Assembly: GCA_001051155.2 (NCBI GenBank)
Contig: JYIP02000007.1
Location: forward strand, 4,342,342 to 4,406,341
Source: Chrysoporthe austroafricana
Taxonomy: Eukaryota > Ascomycota > Sordariomycetes > Diaporthales > Cryphonectriaceae
Direction: 5' to 3'
DNA: 64,000 nucleotides
Within the stretch, counting starts at the first letter, position 1. Every line of letters begins with the position of its first letter. The position numbers were made by a program, and so were the translations under genes. Of the stretch, positions 10,223-20,317 are shown in pieces. Below the pieces are notes generated by a model. That model was not told the origin of the DNA. It ran no database searches and was given only the letters and a program-made list of their open reading frames with translations.

Positions 10223-11851
10223 TTATTCCTCCACCATATTAGCTACCACAATACAGTCCTCTTCAGTACTAGATAAATCGCTATCGCTCTTTTCGCTAGC
10301 ATCGTCGGATAGTCGATTAGCTTCAATTTGAGCCTTACGTATATCCTCGATCGAAACAAATATCGAATTAGGGTCTATTTCAACCCTCTTCCTTTTGCTA
10401 GGCCTGCTGGATTCAGCTTGCTGTTCCAAAGCTTTTACTTTCTGTAAAGCACTAGCCAATAGAATATCTTTCTCTTCAACGCTTTTATTAATCTTTCTGA
10501 ATAGTCTTCGAGATGCTGGCGTCGGAGATACTTGGGCCTGAATATAGTCTAGCTAGCGCTTTAGGTCCTTGGCCTTTTCAGGTATATACCATATATTTGA
10601 CTGGTCCGATAAAGGTTCCGGGGTAAAATTCAATGCTATTAAAGGCTCAGGAGAGATATCTGGTTGGCTTATATATCGTTGCTGGGAATTTTCGAGAAGC
10701 AAAGGGCTTAAAAGTAGCTTAGCTAAAGAAATAGGCCAGAGACTAGTAGCTTTCCACCCAGATTTAATATTTTGGCTTAAAAGATTTTGGATACGAGCAA
10801 GACGATAATGCTCGAGAAATAGGCGCTTTATAGCAGTTATTAATCTATTAAGCTGGCATAATAAGCTAATATTTTTCCGATAGGCAGCTTTGAGAGACGA
10901 AAATATTCCTAGATCCAGAGGTTGAAAGATATGCGACGAATGAAATAGTAAATAAAGCAATAGGATATTGTTTTGGAAGTATTCCCATATAAATTCAATA
11001 GTTATATAGCTTCCGTGGCTATCTAAAATCAATAGTCGAGCTTGCTAAAAATCGTCTGGCCTAGTACTTGGTATAAAGATCTTTTGCAGCTATTCGAGCG
11101 CAACTATATTGCTAGTTTATTCGTTAGGCATTGCAGTAAATTGCCAATCTTGATATAGTTCCATTTGTAAAGAAAATTATTGCTGCTGTACAGATTGTCT
11201 TTTATAGATTACTAGAGGAAGCAAGTACTTGCTTTCGGCTGATATGCATTCGATAAACGAAGTCCAGGTTCGAAAGCCAGGTTCTTTTTTCTGAATAGTA
11301 CGTATATATCTTCTTCCGAGGACTAAACCGTTATCCCCTTAGCCTTGAGCGATTCCAGCTTTGTCCATATTCTATCGATTAGCTAGGAGAATTCGCTAGA
11401 TATCCGGAAGGCTGAAATATCGAAACTAAGGTCTGATTATTTCTGTTATTGCTCTATTGACGCGGGCCTGAGCAATCCTTTTTGCTCTATGGGTTCTGAT
11501 ACCTGGGTTTCTTTTTAAAAAAGCTATAGCCCATTTCTTTCCTAGGGACTGAAAGTCTCCTTTGATATAGAGCATTCTAGTTGCAAAAACCCTTAGTTCG
11601 AGATGGGTAGGCGGAAGACCCAGACTGGCTTGTAAAAGGGCCCATTAAGCTAGTTTGTCTTCTTGGCTTCTCGATAGCCTTTGCTGAGCTTCAGAAGATA
11701 TTCGACGATGTTAAGCGCCGGCAATACGGTCTCGAATGGTAGTATATGGCAAAGCCCAGTCAATCGAAGCCTGTCTGATAGATTGGCCTCTTTTAACAGC
11801 TGCAATAGCTTGATTGATTTCGAATTCTGTATATGTCCTGATTGAAGGCAT
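10223..11851 (-). pseudogene. Fot1/pogo transposase, inactivated by in-frame stop codons
   Basis: From the ATG at 11851 (MPSIRTYTEFEINQAI...) one frame can be followed without any frameshift to a natural stop at 10223, 543 codons, which is the usual length of Fot1 transposases. It is interrupted by about 11 TAA/TAG codons. N-terminal residues 5-50 resemble the psq/HTH DNA-binding domain (KRGQSIRQAS, YTTIRDR). Catalytic carboxylates remain: the Asp of NMDKAG, the Asp of LILDSHGS and the Asp of FQPLDLGIFS. The C-terminal part is charged with a basic KRKR cluster. Most stops stand where relatives have Trp or Gln (for example RP-stop-FRY, NR-stop-NMD, QG-stop-GDN), as produced by C-to-T and G-to-A changes. 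It is non-functional as written. Confidence 0.9.
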
Positions 11852-11949
11852 GGCAAAATTTGGTAAAAAGATGAAATCGATTCGATAAAAACTGATAGAG
11901 AAACGAGATAAATAAGGGAGGGGGTAGCAAGGGAGGGTTGGCTGGCGGG

Positions 11950-11992
11950 GGTGATCGGGAAGGGGGGTGATCGGAATGCCCGGGCTGCGGTT
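11950..11992 (-). repeat. Terminal inverted repeat (right)
   Basis: Reverse complement begins AACCGCAGCCCGGGCATTCC and matches the left repeat to 42/43. A TA follows directly at 11993-11994. Confidence 0.92.
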
Positions 11993-12299
11993 TATATAAA
12001 AATACGTTAGTAGCAACAACTCAGAATAATATTAACGGCCTAACTCGATCATTATACCTAGCTTCTTTCGTTATATATTTCGAATTTTCAAAGCAAGTTC
12101 GGTCTGTTCAACCGGATGCAGTGCCCCTACCAAAAGAATGCTCCGGCACGGCGTCAACGGCTGCACCATGACTACAGACCTAAATAAAAGGCCGTGATCA
12201 GAGCCCTCGCCATAGTGGCTGGGTGTCGTCGTCAGAAGATAGGAAAGGAGGGAGATCGGGGTGAGAGAAATTAGGAGTTGTAGAGGCTGTGAGCAAGCT

Positions 12300-12820
12300 T
12301 GTGAGCTGCTCTGGCTTCTGACATAATCTTCCAGAATGGTAGTGCTGCTATCCATAGCGTTTTTAACTGAAGTCGATATCGAAATCAGGGTCTGAAGAAG
12401 GCGTTCGTGGCTTTCGGCAATTTTGTCAGAAATCTATATATGTGGCCGCTTGTGAGCTCGAAAGGCAATCTTGACTGTAAGGAGCTGTATGAATTATTAT
12501 ATAAATACCAGCTCCGCTTACCTTTCAGCAACTTATCATCCCGGGCATCTGGAAAGTTCTGAACTTGGCCAAAGCGAGCTACCGAAAAATAGTAATTCGC
12601 AATTTCAGAACCAAAGTCAGAAAAATTCAACGATGGCTTCCAAAGCACATTCGACATCACTAGCGTATTTGTTGTCGACCACATTACGGACTGCCATATC
12701 GAAGGGATTCCTATTCTGAGGTGAAGATGGCCACGCCCCATTGCTGAATGCTGCACATGGTAGGGTGATATTGTCTGTAAGCAGAGAAGGCTTCAGTTTA
12801 GTTTTTGCCTGTCTGTAACT
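12300..12820 (-). pseudogene. Decayed paralogue of the gene at 14962-16282
   Basis: On the minus strand around 12770-12630 the DNA reads CAAFSNGAWPSSPQNRN then NVVDNKYASDVECALEAI. The intact gene near 16200-16040 has CAAENNGVPPSLPKNE then DVVDDEFAGNVERALEAI in the same order. After this the copy has stops and frameshifts. Weaker similarity may continue to about 12.3 kb, where the intact gene has its second exon. It lies about 300 bp from the transposon end. I infer a duplication followed by decay; limits are approximate. Confidence 0.6.
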
Positions 12821-13087
12821 GGTTTGGTGTCCTCATGAGAAAGGGGAGAGCCTCTGATGGTATTGTGATCTTGTTGAGTTTGACCAAGTTATTGTGATTT
12901 GGTAAGACGACTGAAGTGAATTGAATTGGCATCGAAGGAGTAGAGGACGTCACACAAATTCGAGATGGCCCTGGGCGGGGAATTCCGATGACCCTAACCC
13001 GACTACCTAGGAAGACGAGAGAGATGAGAGACAAATTACGTAGCACTTAATTATTGCAAAACTCTGGGTCTCCAGCCACGGCCGCAG

Positions 13088-14302
13088 ATGACTCTAACTC
13101 CAGCCAGCCCTTTTCAAGCGTCTGCCGAAGAAACTTGCAAATTTCAAAATTCAGAAACATCAATCATCCAACTTGCTCCTCATCACGAGAAAGACGACAA
13201 TCCTATTCTGATTGGTGATTGTTTTGGACGAAGCTATTGTCCCATCATGGGTCCAACGCCGTCAGCACATTTCTGGCCGCGGCCTAATGTCTTGTCTCCC
13301 CCGCCACCGCCTCTGCTCCGCCTGCCGCCCGAATTAGTTGGAATGATATGCGCCCATCTAGCCAAAGATCCCGAATCCGCTTGCAGCCTCGCAATCACAT
13401 GCAAATATCTATTCTCGATCCTAGCCTGCAATGGGAAGCCACCCCGAGTCGAGATGGAAAGCCGCATCTCCTTCCTCTGCCTTCTCGAGCGAGATCTTGG
13501 CAACCAGTTCTACTTCTGTTTTAAGTGCTCAAAGCTACGACGTTTCGACCAATCTTGGGGACCAACAGGTCCTGATAGTTACCTGAACTGCCACCGCTTG
13601 GGGCTTTCCGCACGCTTTGCAGGAGATTACTACCTTGGCTACCACCATGTGCGCCTTGTGATGAACCATCATAGATTCGGCGCTACGAGGGGCATACCGC
13701 TTCAGAATCTGGAAAAGACGATATGGATTGCAACACCCGCAGCAGACCCTCACGACAGCAGTAAGCTTAAGAGGTATGGTGTCTGGCGCCAGCAGCGGTC
13801 GGCATTGATTATCAACAACGAGCTGTTCCTCCATGCGCATCACACACTCGAGGCCCGTGACCAGACACAATTAGAACAGTCAGTAAACACAAGCTGCTAC
13901 AGCATCTGCCGCCATATATCTATTAGCCCGTCTTCATGTCCGGCTTCTCTGCAGAATGGTGCCGATGTGGAATGCCGGGAAGTGACTGACTCTTGCGACA
14001 AATGCCTGATGGATTACATCTTGATCATCGAGCCGTGTCAAGCGCCTGCGGCTGCGGAGCATGCAGATCGCAGCAGCTGGCGCATTTCCATCAGTGCATA
14101 CCATCAAGTCGGCGATGGTAGAACTCCACAGGACTGGAAGTGGTTGACATATATCGGGTCGCCGATTTCTCATTCGCCCACTGTCCGTAGGCTCCGTGAA
14201 GCCTATGCCCCAGGTCTAATCATGGAGACGTGGAACACTGCCAGCCGCAGTCAGAACCTTCAGCACCTTTGCTCTCCATCGAGCCCTACTCGGGATGTAT
14301 AG
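13088..14302 (+). CDS. F-box domain protein
   Basis: Single-exon frame of 404 aa. An F-box-like motif lies at about residues 75-115 (LLRLPPELVGMICAHL, then a Leu/Cys-rich stretch ending CKYLFSIL), after a Pro-rich segment. Next comes a conserved-looking region with a CFKCSKLRRF motif (about residue 147) and a second Cys cluster near SCDKCLMDYILII. Fungal F-box proteins act as substrate adaptors of SCF ubiquitin ligases by binding Skp1; the target here is unknown. A shorter start at Met54 (MGPTPSAHFW) would still keep the whole F-box. It is flanked by the decayed paralogue and the nuclease-like gene. The Cys pairs suggest a small zinc-binding element, which is inference. Confidence 0.75.
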   Translation: MTLTPASPFQASAEETCKFQNSETSIIQLAPHHEKDDNPILIGDCFGRSYCPIMGPTPSAHFWPRPNVLSPPPPPLLRLPPELVGMICAHLAKDPESACSLAITCKYLFSILACNGKPPRVEMESRISFLCLLERDLGNQFYFCFKCSKLRRFDQSWGPTGPDSYLNCHRLGLSARFAGDYYLGYHHVRLVMNHHRFGATRGIPLQNLEKTIWIATPAADPHDSSKLKRYGVWRQQRSALIINNELFLHAHHTLEARDQTQLEQSVNTSCYSICRHISISPSSCPASLQNGADVECREVTDSCDKCLMDYILIIEPCQAPAAAEHADRSSWRISISAYHQVGDGRTPQDWKWLTYIGSPISHSPTVRRLREAYAPGLIMETWNTASRSQNLQHLCSPSSPTRDV

Positions 14303-14398
14303 CTACAGCAGCTTCGATTGCCCAACTTGTAAGGGACCAGAGAGCCTTGGGACCGCGCGGTAACAACCGACACCTGTCCGTCTCTTCAGCGCATCTTA

Positions 14399-14719
14399 TC
14401 ATAAATCATGCCATGGTCTCAAATACTGCAGACGTGCCCTGTGGGATTTCTCAAAAGCGTTAAATACGAGCCCGAGTGCTTCCTGTTCATCTCTAAGGTA
14501 CTTGGCACTTTCTGTGAGGACATTTAAGACTGGAGGTTTACGCATGGCGGGTCCTCTTTTTGTCATAAGGAGTCTGCAACGCGTCATCATCAGTTTCCAA
14601 TTATTCAGGTCGATGGTCCATTTACCCTCTGACTGATTCTTTTCCCACAATTTCTGGTGTGAAGCCTTGGTGATGGGTGTTAGGCGCAGCATGGAGCTGC
14701 GATTGCGGTTGGAAGACAC
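14399..14719 (-). pseudogene. Possible gene fragment, unrecognised
   Basis: An open stretch of about 100 codons with coding-like composition (SSMLRLTPITKASHQKLWEK, later ESAKYLRDEQEALGLVFNAF). The first in-frame ATG is internal, so it has no good 5' end here, and no splice join to the upstream minus-strand gene was found. It may be the broken end of another gene or an unspliced exon. Confidence 0.25.
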
Positions 14720-14961
14720 GACAAAAAGTGAGCATCATTGTTTGAGCTTTCTCATTACATGAATTCCACCGCGGTAGATTTCACTTAGCATTGATGGAAA
14801 AATCTCAAGTGTCCATTGCATCGTAGGCTGAAAGCTCTTCAGGCCACTGATATTCTCTATTACCTGTCAATGACTTCAGCCTTGACTCTGCCTTGCCCGT
14901 GCGACGCAATTTGCCTTCCTCCCTGTATCTACCCCGAACGATAATGATGCGTGCGGGAAGC

Positions 14962-16282
14962 CTACTGACCCCGTGGGTGAGGCGCTGTAGCGGGAGTATT
15001 AGTGTCGTCGATCTCGATCCCGAGTAGAGCCTCGTTCCAAGCCGACTCTTGGTCGAGACTGTCACTGCTGGCGATGCGTGTATGGATCAGCTCTGCCTCC
15101 TCAATCACGTCCACGAATTCTCTGAGCGGAATATCAATCGGGTGCTGCTCCAGAAGGGTGGCCAGACCGTGCCCTTCCAGGTCATTTTCGCTGGCAGGAC
15201 AGGGATGAAGAAAGTCCCGCCATGTTACTCGGGCAGTGGCAGCGGCATCAGAAATGAGGCAGCGGCCTTGGCTGTCGCGCAGGACCTGCATGTCATACGA
15301 GAGAGGAAAGTCAGCCAGCTAGCAAAACTATTTCGATAAGCCGGACTGGAGACGAACCTCATCGAAGCATTTGACCGTAGTGAGAGTGAAAGACCCTTCA
15401 TCAAAAACAGCTCGCCAAATTGCTAAACGTATCTCGCCAGGAGTGTCTTCTTGTAGGTCGGTTTTGTAAGGCGACTTGATGATGATGACCATGCGAACTT
15501 GACCTTGAACTGGAATACCGCCCTTCCACGGACTGAGCAAGTGTTGAGTTGCTTCGTTTGCTAGCTTTTCCCACGGTTGGGAATACGCAGATAAGATCAC
15601 GACGGTGGGGATCTTGGGCCGGCTTTCAATGATGTAAGAGCTATCGGGTTGCTTGAGAAGCCCTGTGCAAAGAGTGACTTGTCGAGAGCCGCTTTCCTTC
15701 AGAGATTGAAGAAATTGTTTGACGCGAGGATCGAGAGAAGGGTCGTTGACGAGCCGAACGATAGACTTGTTGAAATAGCCGGTAAGCCATCTGTGTGGCT
15801 GTTCGTGGATGTAAGAAACCATGTTTTTGACGGTCAGTTTCTGCTCGACAGCACTGTAATCATAGCTATTGGATTGGAAAAAGGTTAGTAAGAGTGAAAA
15901 TGAATAAAAACAGAAAAATGGGATACGATACGTACTGGCATTTGTCGCTATTGGCTTCGAGGAAGTCTTGAGCGGCATCGAAATGCTCTGGGGAAAAGCA
16001 GTATTCGGTAATACTGGAGGTGAGCGCGGTATTGCGGTGCGAAAAAAAGATGGCTTCCAAAGCCCGTTCCACATTACCAGCAAATTCATCGTCAACTACA
16101 TCGTGGGGCACCATGTGGTAGGGCATCATATCGTGGGGCACCATAGCGTGATGGGTTTCGTTCTTAGGCAACGATGGCGGTACCCCATTGTTTTCTGCTG
16201 CACATCGTGGTAAGTCGATATCACCGTTGTTGTCGGTATAGACAAGGGAGGTGACAGGAGGAGAAGGGGTCATCTTGTGCAT
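14962..16282 (-). CDS. Fungal protein with a PD-(D/E)XK nuclease-like core, three exons
   Basis: Exons 16282-15936, 15865-15358 and 15285-14962 give 392 aa. Intron 1 (70 nt) has donor GTACGT, branch CTTACTAACC and acceptor CAATAG. Intron 2 (72 nt) has donor GTTCGT and acceptor TGCAG. The joins preserve phase. The N-terminus contains a Met/His/Pro repeat (residues 46-62, HAMVPHDMMPYHMVPHD). The middle shows QPDSSYI (Asp190), then a hydrophobic strand TVVILSAYSQ (203-212), a helix, and a second strand QVRMVIIIKS. This layout matches the PD...[E]x[S]Q core of the protein at 48146-49472, where the strand reads TFVVEIATSQ. The expected acidic residue is Leu207 here, so catalytic activity is unlikely if the fold assignment is right. 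Function unknown; a decayed copy lies at 12.3-12.8 kb. Confidence 0.7.
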
Positions 16283-16366
16283 GTGAGTGAGTTGGGGTGC
16301 TTTTCGGTCTTATTCGCAGCTTGACTGTTGCGATAAGAATAAATCGACGTTCCAATTAAATCAGCG

Positions 16367-16392
<26 letters not shown>
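16367..16392. repeat. (GA)n microsatellite
   Basis: Thirteen uninterrupted GA units, about 85 bp upstream of the start codon of the minus-strand gene at 16282, so in its promoter or leader. Confidence 0.9.
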
Positions 16393-16397
<5 letters not shown>

Positions 16398-16531
16398 CAG
16401 TGTCTCCAGCAGGCGGCAGGCAGGTCTTCTTACGTTTCGGTGGCAGGCAAATGGACAAAGCTGCCACCACTCATTTAATTACAGTACAAATGCTTGTATT
16501 ACAAGCCCTTGAAATCTACCAATTCTGCTGC

Positions 16532-17185
16532 CTATTCTTTGACTTTTGGCAAGCACGACGATGCTCCCACTGCAGGTGATGCACGTGGGGCTTCTTTCCT
16601 GATGTTGTTGCCCACCATCTCGGCTAAGTCCTCCAGGATGATGGGGCCTACCCGTTCGATCAGGTCGTTATAAGTTAAAGCACCCCCTTTCGCCCGGGAC
16701 GATGGCGGGCTGGGTCCGACTGGGCGACGGCCAGGGCGTCGCGGAACTGCCGAATGACAGCGTAGAACTCGCCAGAGGAGACCGCGTTGCGGCCGGGGTT
16801 CTACCCTCCTTTTTGCTCGGGGGGGCCGGGGAGGGGGCTCGTGGATGTGGCCCCCGCTGTCGGCGACGGCGCGCCGGAGGACTTTGGTGGACGCGAAGAG
16901 GCGTGATCTCTAATCGCACTTCGTGTCTTTGCTCCAACAGTCTGTGCAGGCCTCTCCACAGCCGCGTTGGCAATTGCTGGTGCCGTGCAGGAGGAGGCGG
17001 TTCCAACAGTTCAGGCAGGCGAACTGCAGGTCCTTAGGCAGTGCGGCGTCCTCATCGTCGGAGTCGCCCAGCACCAGGTACTCGCACTTGAGGGCGGTCA
17101 CGGCCGAGCTCACCTGCAAGATGTCGACGACGACAACCCTCTGCCTGGGCACGATCGCGTTCGTCTTGTCGAGGCAGCAGTTCAT
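16532..17185 (-). pseudogene. Decayed cysteine-rich (zinc-finger-like) protein gene
   Basis: From the ATG at 17185 a 91-codon frame ends with a Cys-rich block: FACLNCWNRLLLHGTSNCQ, then CGEACTDCWSKDTKC, followed at once by a stop. Cys spacing (CxxCW ... C...C..CxxCW...C) is like the Cys-rich N- or mid-domains of many uncharacterised Sordariomycete proteins. Beyond the stop, coding-like text continues in the other minus-strand frames: SGEFYAVIRQFRDALAVAQS in one, then TYNDLIERVGPIILEDLAEM in another, ending at a stop at 16532. I found no introns that join these pieces, so frameshift decay is the simplest reading. If unlisted introns exist it could still be a gene. Function is unknown. Confidence 0.4.
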
Positions 17186-19468
17186 TCACGGTGGAGGGGG
17201 TTCATTGCGCTCCAGCTCATGTACTGGATCACAAGCGCAGCACGGCGGTGTTTTTGAGAGGATCACGATCATGCTCGTGTTGCTATCCATCATGTGCGGG
17301 TTGATCGTGATCGTGTCCATCATCGTCCTCACTAGCACCATCTCAAGCTATATCTGCTCAGATCTTCTCTTTAGGCCACATGGACATCGACGTGCTGAGA
17401 GGTCGGCTACTAGCGACTTGTTCGTGTGTCGTTCTGTCGCATGCGGTGCCGTGCGTACGTAATCAACATCGCTGAGCTCGTCCTCACCGCAGACTAGGCA
17501 GCCAGCCAACCTCGCAGCCGACGTACCAGACACCAACTGGTTAGGCTCGCCGAGGGAAACATCACGAGACAACGTCTCTTCCCTGTTGTCTAGCCGGTGC
17601 GATGGCCTGGAAATCCCCCTGACGCTGTCTACATGTTGGCTAGAGACGTCAAGCCCCTATGTGCGCTGAAGCCTCCCTACGTGTATGGCCTGAGAGATGC
17701 AACATTGCAGGGGCTGATAGCGACTGAGGTGGGGGTTGAGCGTGTATGGGGGGGGGGGGGTTGGTTCAGCCTCTACCGCCGCAGAGCTCCAACGTCTTCT
17801 ACATGGGGCACTCCTGCTCGCCGTCCTCTGGCTTTTCGAGTGGGCCAAACCCTGCCAGGGAAGGCAGGGGAGCGAAGCCTGGGGATGGCAAGGGGTATAC
17901 GTAGTGCAGTCAGTGTTGAGATGCAGGCGGATAAGTGGACAGCAAGCCTGGGGCGCGGAGGAAAACAAACATACTGGCCTGTACAGAGGATAACGGTTGT
18001 GCACAGTCAGCGCTGAGAAAGGCCTGGAGGGTCGCCGCCGGCCAGATGTGATGGCAGCAATTCCGCGCCCTGCCAGGATCCTCCCAGTGACAGGACGAAG
18101 GGAGGCATGGTGCCCCGCACGCTGCCTGGGTGCCTGGCGTGCCCGTCGCAGCGATGCCGATGCCGCGCGAGGAGGAAGCCAGCACGGCACGAACAGCCAG
18201 CTCGTCCTGACTGCAGGCGGCATCAGCACTAGCCAGCAGCATCGGCATGGGAAGGCCAGGAGCCCCCCAGTCCTGCTGGGCCGGACTGGAGCTCTCTTCC
18301 CGAGGGCCAAGGGTGCTCTATTGGCCGTACGCAGTGGGTGGGAGCCTGGTCGAGCTGATCGCGGTCGTGGATCACACCGGCTGGCTGTCTCGCGAGGAAC
18401 AGAAAGCATGGGTTGCGCGCATGGCTGGCTACCCGCACTCGCAAGCTGCGGGTGGTGCGCCTTGGGCGAAGTCGGCCGCCGGCCTGGGGATCTGGCACCC
18501 AGCAGGCGAAGAGGAGGAAGAGGAGGGATGGGAGACGTCAAACCAAGAGCTAGAGCAATCACATGCCTGGCGGCTGCGCTAGACCCGACCCGCACCTTGG
18601 TGCCCGCGGGCGGCTCGCGGGGAGTCCCCAGGCCATCCACACGGGAAGATGATGACGGCACATCGGCTGCCATACTCGCCAGGGGCCCTGTCGAGTGCGT
18701 GCGCGGCCAGAGAGCCAGAGGGAGCTTCGAGGCAGATCCAGCTCATCTCCTGCTGCCTCTCACCCGCCGGCACCACTGCAGTGCAACCTGAGAGTTTGAG
18801 ACAGAGACTTGGAAACGGGGTTCGGTGCTTCGAGGGAGCAGCGGGGTGGCATCCTCCGTGCTGTCGATGCTCGGCCTGCCACACTGCCCATCGGCGCTGG
18901 TGGCGGCCCCGGAATACAGGCCTCTCTCTGGCTGCATAGCGTACCGCGCGAGCCCGCAGCCCGTCCTCAGATACTCAGCACACCCCCTGAAGTCAGCTTC
19001 AACGGATGAATGCTCATTGTGTGCTATTGCCACGAGGCTGTATGGTGGATTTTCCCCTTTCTCCCCCATCTTCTTTGTTTTTTGGGCCTGTATGATGCTG
19101 TCCAGGCTAGTCCTGAGGAGGGAGCTCAGTGGCACAGGTCAGGCGTTGGGTGATTTGCTTTTGGATTTTGTAAGCGGCCCGCCCTGGTCACAGCACCAAT
19201 CGTACTGATGATGTGCCGCAAAAGCAAAACAGCAGCGCAGCGCAGCACACTATTGACCCGTGTTGAATATATCAACACTGTCTAGGAGACCAGTCACATG
19301 CGGCCATGGCCAGTGGCAATGAGCCGATCTTTGAACCCCGCCGGGAGGACCTTCGGACGCACTATAGATAGTCAGGAGCTTCCCTCGGGATATTACTCCT
19401 AAGAAGGGGGACCTTGTAATACCAGGACACGAGAGGTTGCAGATCAATCCAGTCTCAACCCAGCACCA
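17186..19468. other. GC-rich region with no supportable gene
   Basis: Long frames on both strands between 17.6 and 18.9 kb overlap each other and have the Arg/Pro/Ala/Gly bias expected of any frame in GC-rich DNA. No domain or splice-joined frame was recognised. Confidence 0.5.
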
Positions 19469-20317
19469 ATGCTCTCCCCAACCTTTGGCCCTATCCCCCA
19501 TCCACGTTCAAGATTAGAACTATGGGAGAACGCATTCTACATTATCAGTTCGGACAGGGCAAGGGCTCAGGAATACCGAGGGTCGGGGCTTGATAGTTGT
19601 AATGAAAGTCGTATCGAGCAAATCATCTGTTGGATCGACTTCAAGGTATGCTTTACGCGCCGTTCAGCGCCGTCCCGGGCAAGTTAACAAGAGCCAGGCT
19701 GCCTCGTCGGAAGTCCAGGAATGGTTCTGGGCTACCGTGATGGCTCTCCAGGACAACACCGATTCAGAAGAGCTAAGGAGGGTGGATTTCCGCTGGCTTG
19801 ATCTCGAGATATCTCAGCTTATCAAGTCGACATCCCCATTTCCGTCGCTTCGTGACATCGCACTTGTCCACGGGATATTAGAGAAGGCTGGCGGCAGGAG
19901 AGACGCTTACTTTCACGAGATTCGGGGGGACGATGAGGTTCTGGATAGTCTCTGGGAGGCGTTTGGCCCTGCGGGTGCGAATACGCAAGCCCTGCGGATG
20001 CCAGCAGAGGACCTGAACAATCTCATCAATACGGTCTATGGGGATTTCCAAAGGTATGGGGCTTTCCCCATTGTCTTGCGCTGTATACTGAGTGGGATTC
20101 GTCCAGGATCAGGAGCAGACTTGAGGAGAATGGGCGCGAGATTCGGGATCGCCTCGAGCACCTCGAGCAGAGCAACCAGGCCCTCCACGAGAGAAATGTC
20201 CGTCTCAGACAGAACCTCAGCTATCATCAAGGCAAAGCCTTAGCGAGCCGCAAGCAACCCTCCAAAGTACAGGGTAGGTGCGAAAGCAAAGATGAGAGGA
20301 CGGCTAAGCAGGCTTAG
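19469..20317 (+). CDS. Probable three-exon protein with C-terminal coiled coil, unknown function
   Basis: Exons 19469-19645, 19698-20053 and 20107-20317 give 247 aa. Intron 1 (52 nt) has donor GTATGC, a GTTAAC branch-like site and acceptor GCCAG. Intron 2 (53 nt) has donor GTATGG and acceptor TCCAG. Joining exon 3 switches the tail from an Arg/Ser-rich frame to a regular heptad pattern (IRSRLEENGREIRDRLEHLE, then QSNQALHERNVRLRQN), which strongly supports intron 2. The central region is acidic and helical (FRWLDLEISQLIKS, LRDIALVHGILEKAGG). The start codon is the least certain point; further upstream exons are possible. No recognised family. Confidence 0.55.

Larger units (their letters stand above)
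10140..11992 (-). mobile_element. Fot1/pogo-family (Tc1-mariner superfamily) DNA transposon, complete ends
   Basis: The element is 1853 bp, bounded by terminal inverted repeats at 10140-10182 and 11950-11992 and by a TA dinucleotide on each side (10138-10139 and 11993-11994), the target duplication typical of this superfamily. One degenerate transposase frame runs on the minus strand from 11851 to 10223, with an N-terminal DNA-binding region and a DDE-type core. Size, end structure and gene content match Fot1-like elements of filamentous fungi. The interior is AT-rich while the ends are GC-rich. With many in-frame stops the copy cannot encode its own transposase, but its ends could still be substrates for one supplied in trans. 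Confidence 0.92.

Noticed and set aside
17657..18791. Long overlapping frames on both strands (338 and 264 codons)
   Set aside because: Both are Arg/Pro/Ala/Gly-rich and mutually overlapping in GC-rich DNA, with no recognisable domain.
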